From the NCBI GenBank assembly GCA_002403105.1, contig DHHD01000003.1, positions 31,731 through 51,714 on the forward strand: a DNA stretch of 19,984 nucleotides. Reading direction: 5' to 3'. The notes beneath the pieces were generated by a model. It was not told where the DNA came from, made no database searches, and saw nothing but the letters and a program-made list of their open reading frames with translations. This document shows positions 7,163 through 14,076 of this stretch, in pieces; positions within the stretch are counted from its first letter, which is position 1, and every line of letters starts with the position of its first letter. The position numbers and the translations under genes are program-made. Source of the stretch: Anaerolineaceae bacterium UBA4781 (GTDB lineage: Bacteria > Chloroflexota > Anaerolineae > Anaerolineales > Anaerolineaceae).

Positions 7163-8371
7163 TTAGCTTTTCTTTTCAACATCTTTCATTTGGGTAATAA
7201 GGAGTAGACATATTCCCAATAGCACCGCTGCCAATAGCAACGAGGGGGTAAATGATCCATCCGCTGTCCGCATAGCTTCCATGACATACACAAATACAAC
7301 CGCAGCTTGCCCGCATAGTTGAATGAGGCCATTGGAAGTTCCTTCGGGTGTTGGGTAGGTTACTTCAGTGGCATACTGCATTCCAATGGGGTTTGCGCTG
7401 ACCAGGAAAAAGCCCAGAAAAAATGCGGATGCAAAAAGTACCAATGGGTTGGTCGCATAAGTAATTCCGATCAATCCCGGAATAGCCAGAGCGATACCTA
7501 AATAGAGAAAACGTTGGCGTTTTTGTTGTTTATCTGAAATGGCGGGCAGAACCACTGCTCCTAATATTCCCCCAACCAGCATCAATGCACCCAGGGTGCC
7601 TGCATCGGTAGGGGTAAACCCACGCGGTCGGACAATCCCCTCAACCCAGGTGGTGACACCATTGAAAATTCCAAGACCAACAAAAGAAACTGCCAGGAAC
7701 ATTAAAAACGGCTTTACTTTTAAAGCATGTTTTAACCCATCCAGCATCAAAGCGCGTACTTCCTGATCTTCGGCGCTGGGCGGCGTGGGTGGATTTTCGC
7801 GAGCAAAAATAATGAAAAGTAAAGATGACAGCGCAGCAATACCACCATAAATTAATTGAATTGTAGAAATAGGGGTCCCACCTTCGTACAGCATAGGGGT
7901 GAGCACCATGCCTGCGCCTGTACCAACCAGATTGGCCAGCGTGATAAATCCAACGATGGTGGCTCGTTCTTCTTTTTTAAACCATTTCGCAGGCAATGTC
8001 GTCCAGGCATTCAACAAGAATGGTTGGGCAACTGCAATACCGATGGTACTGATCAACACCATCGAATAATTGGTGCCCGCGAACCCGCGCACCAACCCAA
8101 ACACACCCATCAAGATAGCTCCGATGGAAACCGCTTTGCGATATCCATATTTATCAATGATCCCCGATACCGGTATAGAAAGCGGAATAAAAGCGATCAT
8201 GAAGACCATGGATAGCAGCCCGATCTTCAAATCCGTAACCCCATAATACGCAGCCGCAGGACCGGTGATGGGGGCATAGGTGATCCATAACATTTGCATG
8301 GTTAGGTTTAAAAACATGAAAACTGCCAAAACCACCCAACGATATTTATACAACTTGAGTTTTTCTGCCAT
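7163..8371 (-). CDS. Major facilitator superfamily transporter, FLVCR-like
   Basis: A 402-aa protein with about 12 hydrophobic membrane segments, in the inner membrane. The loop between helices 2 and 3 reads SGIIDKYGYRKAV, matching the MFS signature G-x(3)-D-x(2)-G-R-(K/R). The segment AQPFLLNAWTTLPAKWFKKEERA, ending near residue 138, resembles the FLVCR/DIRC2 branch, whose animal members move heme, choline or ethanolamine. A bacterial member need not share that substrate. A GAGGAGGG Shine-Dalgarno precedes the ATG at 8371. The gene lies 32 bases after the aminotransferase and 14 bases before the kinase, so it most likely imports the compound degraded by this operon. Confidence 0.88.
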   Translation of the reverse strand: MAEKLKLYKYRWVVLAVFMFLNLTMQMLWITYAPITGPAAAYYGVTDLKIGLLSMVFMIAFIPLSIPVSGIIDKYGYRKAVSIGAILMGVFGLVRGFAGTNYSMVLISTIGIAVAQPFLLNAWTTLPAKWFKKEERATIVGFITLANLVGTGAGMVLTPMLYEGGTPISTIQLIYGGIAALSSLLFIIFARENPPTPPSAEDQEVRALMLDGLKHALKVKPFLMFLAVSFVGLGIFNGVTTWVEGIVRPRGFTPTDAGTLGALMLVGGILGAVVLPAISDKQQKRQRFLYLGIALAIPGLIGITYATNPLVLFASAFFLGFFLVSANPIGMQYATEVTYPTPEGTSNGLIQLCGQAAVVFVYVMEAMRTADGSFTPSLLLAAVLLGICLLLITQMKDVEKKS

Positions 8372-8403
8372 TCGCGAACCCTCCTCTTTCTTCTTTGGTT
8401 TAA

Positions 8404-9858
8404 TTAATGAACACCTTCAATCAATGATAGTACCGTTTCAAAGCGATGTAGTGCATCATCAATAACTTCATCCGTATCAGCTAAAGAAGTATACATGCGC
8501 GATCCAGCCAAAGTGATCAATCCATTCGCCATATAGGCTGCGCCCATCTCCTCGATCATGTGTTTGCGAGGTTTCAACTCTTTCAACGTTCGAATAGGGT
8601 TGTGCAGATCCAGCAGCATCACCCCTGATGTTTCCAAATGCACAATGCTGCCCTGATTAAAGACGACAAAGGGCAAATCCAAACGGTCGATGATCTTCTG
8701 CAAGCCTGCAGTGAGCCGATCACCTGCTTTTCCAGCGATCACGGCTGCGTTGGTGCGTTCCATTTCTTGGAGAGCATAGTAGCCAGCCACACAGGAAAGT
8801 GGATTTGCAGAAAGAGTTCCCCCGATATACGCTCGCTCTCCTGTACCACCGATGCCGGCAGCAAAACAGCTCACCACATCCGCTCGCCCACCTACACCAC
8901 CCGCCATCGGGTAGCCGCCTGTGATGCATTTGCCAAAGACGGTCAGATCGGGTTTCACCCCGAAATAGCCCTGCGCTCCTCCCATTCCCAGTCGAAAGCC
9001 GGTGACCACTTCATCAAAGATCAATAAAACCCCAAATTCATCACATAATTCTCTGACCTGCTGGTTAAATTCATAAGGAACGGGTCGTGTACCCGATTCC
9101 GGGCCGACCGGTTCCAAAATGACCGCTGCGGTGCCTCCACGTACACGGTTGAGGATCAGGTGCCGGCGTAAGGATGCCAGCGAATTGGGGAAAAACTCCT
9201 GCGTCGAAGCGCTGACGCCATGGGGAATACCTTTTGCTTCCAAGCGCCCGGTACCCGGCACATGCAAGCCATAGACCATTCCATCACTCCAACCATGATA
9301 GGCTCCCCCAACTTTGATAACATATTTCTTCTTTGTGAAAGCGCGGGCAGCTCGAATGGCAGCCATGACACCTTCGGTGCCCGAGCCAAGCATGCGGAAC
9401 ATTTCAATGGATGGCATGTAATGGCTGATCAACTGTGCCAGCTTCAATTCATATTCATGAAATAATCCGGTCACTGGTCCGCAAGATTGCAGCAATTCGA
9501 ATACCTTTTCACGCACCGGAGCATAGTTACTGCCTAAAACGGTTGGGCCACCGGCTTGTAAGAAATCAATATAGCGGTTGCCGTCCACATCCCATAAATA
9601 AGCATCCTGGGCTTTTTCAATGGCGATCGGGAAAGGATAATTAAAAGCCAGATTATGTTGAACCCCGCCGGGGATGATTTTTTTAGCTTCTGCAATAAGC
9701 TGTTTAGAACGTACACATTTCGTATCGTAATAATCCAGCATTTCCTGCATCTTTTCGCGCCTGATAGGGCGCAGCGGTTGGCGGATCAGCGTATTTAAAC
9801 CTTCATAAACCGCATTGACATCCGGATACTGTGAAATGGCATATTTTTGTTCGTTCAT
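8404..9858 (-). CDS. Class III (PLP) aminotransferase, glutamate-1-semialdehyde aminomutase-like
   Basis: A 484-aa PLP enzyme. GSGTEGVMAAIRAAR (158-172), AYHGWSDG (186-193), the cofactor-binding FDEVVTGFR (281-289) and FGKCITGGYPMAGG (308-321) are typical. Lys310 is the likely Schiff-base lysine. It resembles HemL, but carries about 60 extra N-terminal residues before IIPGGV and is longer than normal HemL (about 430 aa). It also sits in a kinase/aldolase/transporter operon, with no heme gene nearby. I therefore read it as a catabolic aminotransferase or aminomutase, not a heme enzyme. The ATG at 9858 is chosen over 9870 because GGAG lies seven bases before it, while 9870 has no Shine-Dalgarno. 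It begins 15 bases after the aldolase stop. Confidence 0.9.
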   Translation of the reverse strand: MNEQKYAISQYPDVNAVYEGLNTLIRQPLRPIRREKMQEMLDYYDTKCVRSKQLIAEAKKIIPGGVQHNLAFNYPFPIAIEKAQDAYLWDVDGNRYIDFLQAGGPTVLGSNYAPVREKVFELLQSCGPVTGLFHEYELKLAQLISHYMPSIEMFRMLGSGTEGVMAAIRAARAFTKKKYVIKVGGAYHGWSDGMVYGLHVPGTGRLEAKGIPHGVSASTQEFFPNSLASLRRHLILNRVRGGTAAVILEPVGPESGTRPVPYEFNQQVRELCDEFGVLLIFDEVVTGFRLGMGGAQGYFGVKPDLTVFGKCITGGYPMAGGVGGRADVVSCFAAGIGGTGERAYIGGTLSANPLSCVAGYYALQEMERTNAAVIAGKAGDRLTAGLQKIIDRLDLPFVVFNQGSIVHLETSGVMLLDLHNPIRTLKELKPRKHMIEEMGAAYMANGLITLAGSRMYTSLADTDEVIDDALHRFETVLSLIEGVH

Positions 9859-9873
9859 TTTCGACTCCATTGA

Positions 9874-10542
9874 TTAATCTACGGCAGCAAATTTTTTCTC
9901 ATCGGCGCGCAATTTGGAAAATGCAATTTCACGCACTGCCAGCGGTATGCGAGAGACTTTTTCATCACTCAGTACAGCCAGCAGGTAAACGAGCGCGCAT
10001 TTTTCCAACAGTGCCATATTATGGATAGCGCGTTGGGTATCTACGCCGAAGACCAGCACACCGTGGTTTTGCAATATAAAAGCATTATTACCGCTTTTTA
10101 TTTTCTTCTGGACATTCTTTTTTAAGAAGCTGGTTCCGGAAGGTGCATACGGGATGATCTCTACGGACCGCCCAAGAAAACGCACCTGCTCATCGAACAG
10201 GTGCGGAATTGGTTTATTCATAATACCCAGGGCGCTGGCATAGGGTTGGTGAGTATGGATGATCGCGTGCACATCAGGGCGTGTTTGATAGACGGCAGCG
10301 TGCATAGCGCTTTCAATGGAAGGTTTGCGTTTTCCTTCTTTTGGATTGAGATCAAAATCAAGCACACAAATATCATCCACCTGCATGAGCACGTAATCGT
10401 AGTTGGAGGGGGTGATGGCAAAAACGGGTTCATTTTGAATGCGTACCGACACGTTTCCTTCAGTGCTTTTTAAATACCCGCGCTCCAGTAAAATCTGGCA
10501 GATTTCTGCCACTTTTTGCTTTTCTTCACTGCAAGGTGCCAT
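9874..10542 (-). CDS. Class II aldolase/adducin family protein (fuculose-phosphate aldolase-like)
   Basis: A 222-aa zinc-dependent aldolase of the araD/fucA fold. The GNVSVRI stretch (29-35), PSIESAMHAAVY with Glu77, HTH at His96 and His98, and QNHGVLVFG with His160 supply the three metal-ligand His residues and the likely catalytic acid. This family cleaves or forms phosphorylated ketoses, or epimerises ribulose 5-phosphate. The exact substrate cannot be told. The ATG at 10542 is preferred to the GTG at 10563, because AAGGGGAAGGA directly precedes it and the promoter start is predicted near 10571. It is the first gene of the four-gene operon and probably acts after the FGGY kinase. Confidence 0.9.
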   Translation of the reverse strand: MAPCSEEKQKVAEICQILLERGYLKSTEGNVSVRIQNEPVFAITPSNYDYVLMQVDDICVLDFDLNPKEGKRKPSIESAMHAAVYQTRPDVHAIIHTHQPYASALGIMNKPIPHLFDEQVRFLGRSVEIIPYAPSGTSFLKKNVQKKIKSGNNAFILQNHGVLVFGVDTQRAIHNMALLEKCALVYLLAVLSDEKVSRIPLAVREIAFSKLRADEKKFAAVD

Positions 10543-10563
10543 TCCTTCCCCTTTCTGATACAC

Positions 10564-10592
10564 TTGAATTGCAGTTAATTATCCAATATAAT
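10564..10592 (+). promoter_or_regulatory. Sigma-70 promoter of the TetR regulator gene
   Basis: TTGAAT (10564-10569) and TATAAT (10587-10592) are separated by 17 bases. Transcription should start near 10599, 20 bases before the ATG at 10619. It overlaps the opposite promoter almost completely, so both cannot be occupied at once. Confidence 0.85.
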
Positions 10593-10606
10593 CTAGACAG
10601 TGTCAA
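10578..10606 (-). promoter_or_regulatory. Sigma-70 promoter of the aldolase-aminotransferase-MFS-kinase operon
   Basis: On the minus strand TTGACA (10606-10601) and GATAAT (10583-10578) are separated by exactly 17 bases. This is nearly consensus. Transcription should begin near 10571, about 29 bases before the ATG at 10542. Its -35 lies inside the palindrome at 10591-10609. Confidence 0.85.
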
Positions 10607-10609
10607 GAT
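10591..10609. promoter_or_regulatory. 19-bp near-palindrome, probable TetR operator
   Basis: The sequence ATCTAGACAGTGTCAAGAT is symmetric around G10600 apart from one mismatched pair, A10595 against A10605. It covers the -35 of the catabolic operon promoter and touches the end of the -10 and the start site of the regulator promoter. A repressor bound here would shut off both directions. That the neighbouring TetR protein binds it is inferred from position and symmetry. Confidence 0.7.
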
Positions 10610-10618
10610 AGAAAAAAC

Positions 10619-11230
10619 ATGGAAAATAAGAATACCTATCATCATGGAAACCTAAAGAACGCACTGATCAGTGCGGGGGTTGAAATTCTGGCACGCGAAG
10701 GTGTTGGTGCGTTAAGCTTGCGTAAAGTGGCAAAAAAAGTGGGTGTCAGCCATTCAGCGCCTTATGCCCATTTTAAAGACAAACAAGCGCTGATCGCTGC
10801 CATCTCGATCGAAGGCTTTAAAAAACTGCTTGCTGAATTGCAAAATACGTTTGAAAAATACCGGGCCAACCCTGATCGATTATTATTGGAAACGGCTTGG
10901 GTTTATTTTGAATTTGCACTGCAGGAAAAGGATACCTTCAAAGTCATGTTCTCCGGTATCCTGGAAAAAGAGAAGAATTACCCTGATCTGGTGGATGTGG
11001 TTCAACAAACGTTCCAAATGGTCGTTAATGTCGTTTCCATCTGCCAATTAAATGGTATTTTACGAGCTGCCGATGCAGACCTGACCTCTGTGGTAGTATG
11101 GTCGCAAATTCATGGTTTGATCTCGCTCTATTTGGAAGGGCAGATCTCACACACTATTCTGGACAACTATGAACTGAGAAAGATACTCTTGTATGCATTA
11201 AATCAATTCACCCTGGTCCCCATTCAATAA
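10619..11230 (+). CDS. TetR/AcrR family transcriptional regulator (WHG-domain type)
   Basis: A 203-aa protein. It begins with the YHHGNLKNALI motif (7-17), typical of TetR members with a C-terminal WHG ligand domain (PF13305-like). The helix-turn-helix is LSLRKVAKKVGVSHSAPYAHF (32-52), followed by KDKQALIAAI. Residues 75-190 are helical and contain WSQIHGLISL, the WHG-like signature. It would act as a ligand-released repressor. The gene diverges from the catabolic operon, and the gap holds overlapping promoters with a palindrome, so it very probably represses that operon and itself. The ligand is likely the pathway substrate or an intermediate. A strong terminator follows. The Shine-Dalgarno is weak, but the domain begins directly at this Met. 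Confidence 0.93.
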   Translation: MENKNTYHHGNLKNALISAGVEILAREGVGALSLRKVAKKVGVSHSAPYAHFKDKQALIAAISIEGFKKLLAELQNTFEKYRANPDRLLLETAWVYFEFALQEKDTFKVMFSGILEKEKNYPDLVDVVQQTFQMVVNVVSICQLNGILRAADADLTSVVVWSQIHGLISLYLEGQISHTILDNYELRKILLYALNQFTLVPIQ

Positions 11231-11244
11231 GGAATTTTGCCAAC

Positions 11245-11272
11245 AAAAAAGCAGCCGATCGGCTGCTTTTTT
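11245..11272. terminator. Bidirectional intrinsic terminator after the TetR gene
   Basis: A 28-bp perfect palindrome: six A, the GC-rich arm GCAGCCGA with its complement, then six T. It lies between the convergent TetR gene and the DUF5684 gene and has a T run on either strand, so it can end both transcripts. Confidence 0.93.
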
Positions 11273-11280
11273 AATTTACA

Positions 11281-11661
11281 CTATGCCTCGTGGGTTAATG
11301 GGCCCTGATATTCGGCATCACCTAACGCCAGAATTGGTAGAAAAACAAAAGACAGGAAAAGAAGCCCGAATCCAAATCCGGTATCTTTTCCAAACACTTT
11401 TGCCAGTTCAAATAAGATCATGATCTCAATGACGATATTGGCAATGGGTATTAATAACAAGAAGAACCACCAGCCTGGTCGCCCAACAATTTCGAACATT
11501 TCCACGGTATTGTGTCCGGGTATCAACCCTTCCCAGCCCTTCCGACCGGCTTTCTCAAAAATACGCCAGTTGCAATACAGATAGAAACCCACGATAGCAA
11601 TAATAAAGAGAAAATAAAAGAATAAAAATCCAACACTCGGTTCCCAATCACTGTAATACAT
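11281..11661 (-). CDS. DUF5684-type small membrane protein
   Basis: A 126-aa protein with three hydrophobic segments: residues about 10-31, 65-90 and 98-115. The conserved pattern is WRIFEKAGRKGWEGLIPGHN followed by GRPGWWFFLLLIPIANIVI and FELAKVFGKDTGFGFGL, which matches the DUF5684 family of unknown role. The ATG at 11661 is preferred to longer upstream starts because GGAGG lies six bases upstream. A putative promoter, TTGTTT (11717-11712) and TAGAAT (11695-11690) with 16 bases between them, lies in the gap after the hydrogenase large subunit. It could therefore be transcribed alone or by read-through from the hydrogenase operon. No functional link to hydrogenase is shown. Confidence 0.85.
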   Translation of the reverse strand: MYYSDWEPSVGFLFFYFLFIIAIVGFYLYCNWRIFEKAGRKGWEGLIPGHNTVEMFEIVGRPGWWFFLLLIPIANIVIEIMILFELAKVFGKDTGFGFGLLFLSFVFLPILALGDAEYQGPLTHEA

Positions 11662-11689
11662 GTAAACCTCCAATCTTTTGATTATTTCC

Positions 11690-11717
11690 ATTCTAACGGA
11701 ATTAGCATGGAAAACAA
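11690..11717 (-). promoter_or_regulatory. Possible promoter of the DUF5684 gene
   Basis: On the minus strand TTGTTT, a 16-base spacer and TAGAAT, ending 28 bases before the ATG. The match is moderate. Confidence 0.45.
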
Positions 11718-11749
11718 GCATATCCCATCTTAAAGATTTATATGAACCG

Positions 11750-13063
11750 TTAATGCGTTGCACAGGCGATGCAGGGATCAAATGCCCGCACCACCCGACC
11801 GACAGCTTTTTCCAATTCCATATTCACTGTATCCCCCGTAATATAACGCTCTGCTGCAACTTTTAAAGCTCTCTCGATCGAGCCCATATTATGAACAGTG
11901 GGGATAATAAATTCCGCCCTGGCGATCTTGCCCTTTTCGATCACATAGTGATGGATCAATGGTCCACGCGGGGCTTCCACCAACCCGTATCCTTCTCCAT
12001 CACGGGGCGTATATGGCACATCCGTATCCTCTCCATCCAAAGGCTGCTCCAGCATTTGAGCGGCGCGTTCAATGGCATATACCAGCTCAATGCCGCGCCC
12101 TAATTCGAAAAGCATGATCGGGTGCGCGGGTATCCCAAACTCAATGCGCAGCCGGTGCAGATAGCCATTGGCTACTTTGGTACCCATGTGGGCGGTCAGG
12201 TTGGCGCGTGCCAGTGAGTTGGCACGGATCACTCCCCCTTTATAAGATGTTTTACCGGCATACGAATATTCGCTTTCTTTGAACTCCAGTACTTCTCGGA
12301 ACGAGCGTGGAGAGAAGATCTCGCAGCATTCACCCTCCGGGTTCATAACACGGATCTCATGACTATTGAAATCCGGGCGTACTTTCCCGGTAGAAGTGAT
12401 GTAATAGGCAGGTTGGTCATCCCCCCAACTGCCAATGCGATCTTTCATGCGTATGGTCAATTCCCAGTATGCGTCAAACAGTTCACATGCCATGGGGAGT
12501 GCTTGCTGCAGCCGGTTGAGCATCAGTTCAGCTCGCTCAGCAGGAATACCCGCATTCACCCCTCCCACCACAGCACGAACGGGGTGGATGAACTGCCCAC
12601 CGGCCAAAGTGATCAGGTCTGTTCCCAATTCACGGATCTTGAGTGCACGCTGTGCCATTTCAAAATGCTTTTTTTTGATCACATCTACATCATCCATTTC
12701 AAACAGGCTGTCAGCGCCCACTCGATCAGGCATGGTAAATATGAATAACGAAGTCGCCTGGTTCTGCAAGAGCTGCCCAAGAAGCAGCAGTGAACGGATC
12801 CTGGAGGCAAGCGGCGGGGGTGTTACTCCATATGCATCTTCCAGTGTTTTTACAGCTACTACATGGTGAGCTGTGGAACAAACACCACAAATGCGGGGAA
12901 CAATGACCGGCATCTGTTCAGCCGGGATGCCCTGCACAAAGATCTCAAAACCGCGCATCTCGGTAGCTTTGAAGCGGGTGGAAATAACCTTGCCGTTCTG
13001 TACTTCGATTTCAACACGCGCATGACCTTCAATGCGGCTGAGGGGAAATGTAAGGGTGGTCAT
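11750..13063 (-). CDS. [NiFe]-hydrogenase large (catalytic) subunit, group 3-like, without C-terminal peptide
   Basis: A 437-aa subunit that carries the Ni-Fe(CN)2CO centre and oxidises or makes H2. The N-terminal motif SRIEGHARVEIEV (9-21) is diagnostic. RICGVCSTAHH supplies Cys59 and Cys62, and FDPCIACATH supplies Cys431 and Cys434. The stop codon follows His437 directly. Most [NiFe] large subunits have extra residues after this His or Arg, which a HycI/HyaD-type protease removes after nickel insertion. Here none exist. The coding start (ATG) overlaps the stop of the small-subunit gene by one base, so the pair is translationally coupled. The sequence is nearest in style to cytoplasmic group 3 enzymes (Mvh/Hyh-like), judged from motifs only. 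No maturation gene is in the window. Confidence 0.92.
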   Translation of the reverse strand: MTTLTFPLSRIEGHARVEIEVQNGKVISTRFKATEMRGFEIFVQGIPAEQMPVIVPRICGVCSTAHHVVAVKTLEDAYGVTPPPLASRIRSLLLLGQLLQNQATSLFIFTMPDRVGADSLFEMDDVDVIKKKHFEMAQRALKIRELGTDLITLAGGQFIHPVRAVVGGVNAGIPAERAELMLNRLQQALPMACELFDAYWELTIRMKDRIGSWGDDQPAYYITSTGKVRPDFNSHEIRVMNPEGECCEIFSPRSFREVLEFKESEYSYAGKTSYKGGVIRANSLARANLTAHMGTKVANGYLHRLRIEFGIPAHPIMLFELGRGIELVYAIERAAQMLEQPLDGEDTDVPYTPRDGEGYGLVEAPRGPLIHHYVIEKGKIARAEFIIPTVHNMGSIERALKVAAERYITGDTVNMELEKAVGRVVRAFDPCIACATH

Positions 13064-13950
13064 TAAAGCACCTTTTCTTTGGGGCGTGGAGGGCGGTCAC
13101 CACCCGCGTAATCAGAAAATTGAAACAAGAACAGCGCCAACTGCGGTGAAAGCAGAGCCTCCTTTAGTTCATCATCCGGAATGTTCGTCATGGCGTGAAA
13201 TACTTTTTGAATTGATTCCAGCCAAGCTTGCGAATCTTTCTCAATTAACACGTTGGATGGACCCCGGCATCCCACACAGGGATGTCCTGCCCTTGTACAG
13301 GGAGCGCGGCAGCCGCCGCGTGTGCTGGTTCCAATGCAGGCATATCCCTGATTGATCAAACAGATCTCGGGGTCAACATTCCCTTTTTGAAAACCCAGTA
13401 AATGCTCCGGCTTTTGGTCTTTTAATTTCTTGCGTCCACATTCCTGGCAAACGATCAGGCTGGCTTGATAGCCCGCCGGGTCAGTCAGAGCTGCCATGAA
13501 GAGCTCAGGGGTAGGAGGGCAGCCCGGCAAATATAGATCGATCGGTACAAAATCATCCACCGGTCTTGAGCGCGGCAACAGCCGCGGCACATCCAGGCGA
13601 TCCTGCCGTTTGAGAAAAAGTTGGCGCACCTCGTCACGGTTGCCAAGGTTGGCCACTCCGCCTGAAATGGCACACGTGCCAACCGCCACCACCCGCTTTG
13701 CATTTTTTACTGCATTTTTCAAATGGTGGGCATCTTCATCGGTGCGTACCCCTCCGCTGATGAGCAGAATATCCACTTCAGGGACGTCATACGCACTCGA
13801 AACCAGCGGCATGTAGGTCAGTTGAAATTTCTCCGTCCATTCATGTGCATTAAGAAGAGATACTTCACAACCTGCACAACCCGAAAGCTGCAGAACGGCA
13901 AAACGGGGTACGGTATTTTGTTCGTGGGTATTGATTTTTTCCTCCGCCAT
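13063..13950 (-). CDS. [NiFe]-hydrogenase small subunit, three [4Fe-4S] clusters
   Basis: A 295-aa iron-sulfur subunit that carries electrons from the active site. The proximal cluster ligands are Cys25 and Cys28 (SGCAGCEVSLL), Cys93 (GTCAISGG) and Cys144 (PGCPP). Eight further Cys (168, 171, 197, 205, 214, 218, 225, 228), including CQECGRKK and GCRAPCTRAGHPCVGC, fit two more [4Fe-4S] clusters, as in Mvh/Frh-type small subunits. No Tat signal is present, so the enzyme is cytoplasmic. The ATG at 13950 is preferred to the upstream TTG at 13959, with a GAGAG ribosome site just before it. It is the first gene of the operon. No flavin, diaphorase or ferredoxin partner subunit is encoded with it, which leaves the electron acceptor unknown. 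Confidence 0.92.
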   Translation of the reverse strand: MAEEKINTHEQNTVPRFAVLQLSGCAGCEVSLLNAHEWTEKFQLTYMPLVSSAYDVPEVDILLISGGVRTDEDAHHLKNAVKNAKRVVAVGTCAISGGVANLGNRDEVRQLFLKRQDRLDVPRLLPRSRPVDDFVPIDLYLPGCPPTPELFMAALTDPAGYQASLIVCQECGRKKLKDQKPEHLLGFQKGNVDPEICLINQGYACIGTSTRGGCRAPCTRAGHPCVGCRGPSNVLIEKDSQAWLESIQKVFHAMTNIPDDELKEALLSPQLALFLFQFSDYAGGDRPPRPKEKVL

Positions 13951-14076
13951 CTCTCTCACAATACTATTTTATTCTATCCTGTTTTTCTTTAATCATTGTT
14001 CCATTTCTTGATTTGGCATGGAGATTGCAACCTTATTTCTACAATTTGTTTGTATTTGAAGTTATAAGGATTGATT
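13951..14076. other. Divergent intergenic region between hydrogenase operon and glycosidase-like gene
   Basis: This 126-bp AT-rich gap must hold two promoters. I found no -35/-10 pair on either strand that I would defend, and no clear palindrome. Confidence 0.3.

Noticed and set aside
8404..9858. Calling the aminotransferase hemL (heme synthesis)
   Set aside because: It has a long N-terminal extension and sits in a regulated transporter/kinase/aldolase operon with no tetrapyrrole gene near.
10543..10563. GTG start of the aldolase at 10563
   Set aside because: It lies very near the predicted transcript start, while the ATG at 10542 has a strong Shine-Dalgarno.
12435..12869. 144-codon open frame on the plus strand within the hydrogenase gene
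   Set aside because: It is antisense to a clearly conserved large subunit. The composition is that of a shadow frame.
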